From Thalassotalea insulae (GTDB lineage Bacteria > Pseudomonadota > Gammaproteobacteria > Enterobacterales > Alteromonadaceae), in the NCBI RefSeq assembly GCF_030161395.1, contig NZ_BSST01000001.1:372001-436000 (forward strand): a stretch of DNA of 64,000 bases. Direction: 5' to 3'. Below are positions 63,480 to 64,000 of the stretch, piece by piece (position 1 is the first letter of the stretch; each line of letters starts with the position of its first letter). A program made the position numbers and the translations under genes. The notes beneath the pieces were generated by a model, which searched no databases, was not told where the DNA came from, and saw nothing but the letters and a program-made list of their open reading frames with translations.

Positions 63480-64000
63480 CTATATATGCTGCTCTTGTTC
63501 ACTATGCGCATGAAGTGACGTTAAAAACGTACTCGCGTTATTGATATCTCGACTACGACGCATATCCGGCAGACTTTTTAAAAACATTTGCCCATAAGGG
63601 CGATTCACTAGTCTATCATCGCATATTACCATGACTCCCTGATCGGTAACATCGCGAATTAATCTACCAACACCTTGTTTAAGCGCAATAATGGCCTGCG
63701 GAAGCTGAATTTCACTAAATGGATCTCCGCCCTGGCGGCGAACATCTTCACTACGGGCCTGTAACATAGGATCGTCAGGAGAGGCAAATGGCAGCTTATC
63801 TATGATGACACAGGTTAATTTATCTCCCCGAACATCAACCCCTTCCCAAAAGCTTGCTGTCGCCAATAAGACTGCATCACTGCGCGTAATAAAATCTTCC
63901 AGCAACTTCCCCTTACTCATTTGTCCTTGCACTAATAATGGGTTACTAATTTGTTCAGCTAAAATATCTGCAACCTGATTTAACATCCGATAACTGGTAA
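63480..64000 (-). CDS. yoaA: YoaA/DinG-family helicase, 3' part only
   Basis: Truncated by the window edge; the frame continues past base 64000 (upstream codons read T-S-Y-R before an internal Met). The visible part is the C-terminal helicase region: ATASFWEGVDVRGDKLTCVI and PFASPDDPM, then LPQAIIALKQGVGRLIR with motif VI (QGVGRLIR), and a final NRPYGQMFLKSLP. YoaA is an XPD-like iron-sulfur helicase linked to replication-stress tolerance. The 5' iron-sulfur region is outside the window. Its place before tsaB supports YoaA over DinG. Confidence 0.9.
   Translation of the reverse strand, partial: TSYRMLNQVADILAEQISNPLLVQGQMSKGKLLEDFITRSDAVLLATASFWEGVDVRGDKLTCVIIDKLPFASPDDPMLQARSEDVRRQGGDPFSEIQLPQAIIALKQGVGRLIRDVTDQGVMVICDDRLVNRPYGQMFLKSLPDMRRSRDINNASTFLTSLHAHSEQEQHI

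Noticed and set aside
1..64000. CRISPR array, tRNA, rRNA, prophage or IS transposase genes
   Set aside because: Looked for direct repeat spacing, cloverleaf ends and integrase or transposase motifs; none were seen. The one mobile-type trace is noncoding.

Overview
The window looks like chromosomal core DNA of an AT-rich marine gammaproteobacterium of the Alteromonadales, most like Colwelliaceae (Colwellia or Thalassotalea). I infer this from protein family types, codon and base composition judged by eye, and several gene orders shared with E. coli, Shewanella and Vibrio. Shared blocks are ygfB-pepP-ubiH-ubiI diverging from zapA and 6S RNA; rsmE-gshB-yqgE-ruvX; pilT-pilU diverging from yggS-proC-yggT-DUF4426 with rdgB-hemW; tadA and mltF beside purL; and yoaA-tsaB-slp with fadD. 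I saw no phage, plasmid, integron, CRISPR, tRNA or rRNA sequences.

Layout. 1-5.5 kb: ubiquinone hydroxylases, aminopeptidase P and YgfB on the minus strand, then zapA and 6S RNA on the plus strand. 5.5-9 kb: an MFS transporter, murI, and metK behind a MetJ-type operator. 9-16.6 kb: a self-contained export and signalling module. It has an ABC permease, ATPase and membrane-fusion adaptor on one strand, and a sigma-54-type response regulator plus histidine kinase on the other. The gap between them holds a candidate sigma-54 promoter and two tandem dyads. 16.6-30.7 kb: housekeeping genes (trhO, rsmE, gshB, yqgE, ruvX, pilTU, proC, rdgB, hemW, tadA) with one MITE-like repeat. 30.7-38.5 kb: a tiny basic ORF, mltF, purL, a universal stress protein and a nitroreductase. 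38.5-50 kb: small uncharacterised genes, a pseudouridine synthase, a plant-type dihydrodipicolinate synthase, cinA, a FapA/DUF342 gene with two companions, tpm and sohB. 50-58 kb: a VolA-type lipase, yciK, a LysR regulator next to a two-subunit molybdenum oxidoreductase, and a LysE exporter. 58-64 kb: fadD behind candidate PsrA and FadR sites, a hydrolase, slp, a small M50 protease, tsaB and the 3' part of yoaA.

Working together. The ABC module is the clearest integrated system: kinase and regulator overlap, and the regulator probably acts from the tandem dyads on the sigma-54 promoter of the export operon. Lipid metabolism is represented by the VolA-like lipase and fadD. The strongest single anomaly is the DapA homologue, which resembles plant chloroplast enzymes more than enteric DapA. 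I did not find an obviously unprecedented multigene system. The best leads are the sigma-54 export module, the 38-codon basic ORF, the gene trio at 44.1-47 kb and a possible RNA switch in the uspE leader. All family assignments come from reading motifs; no database search was run.
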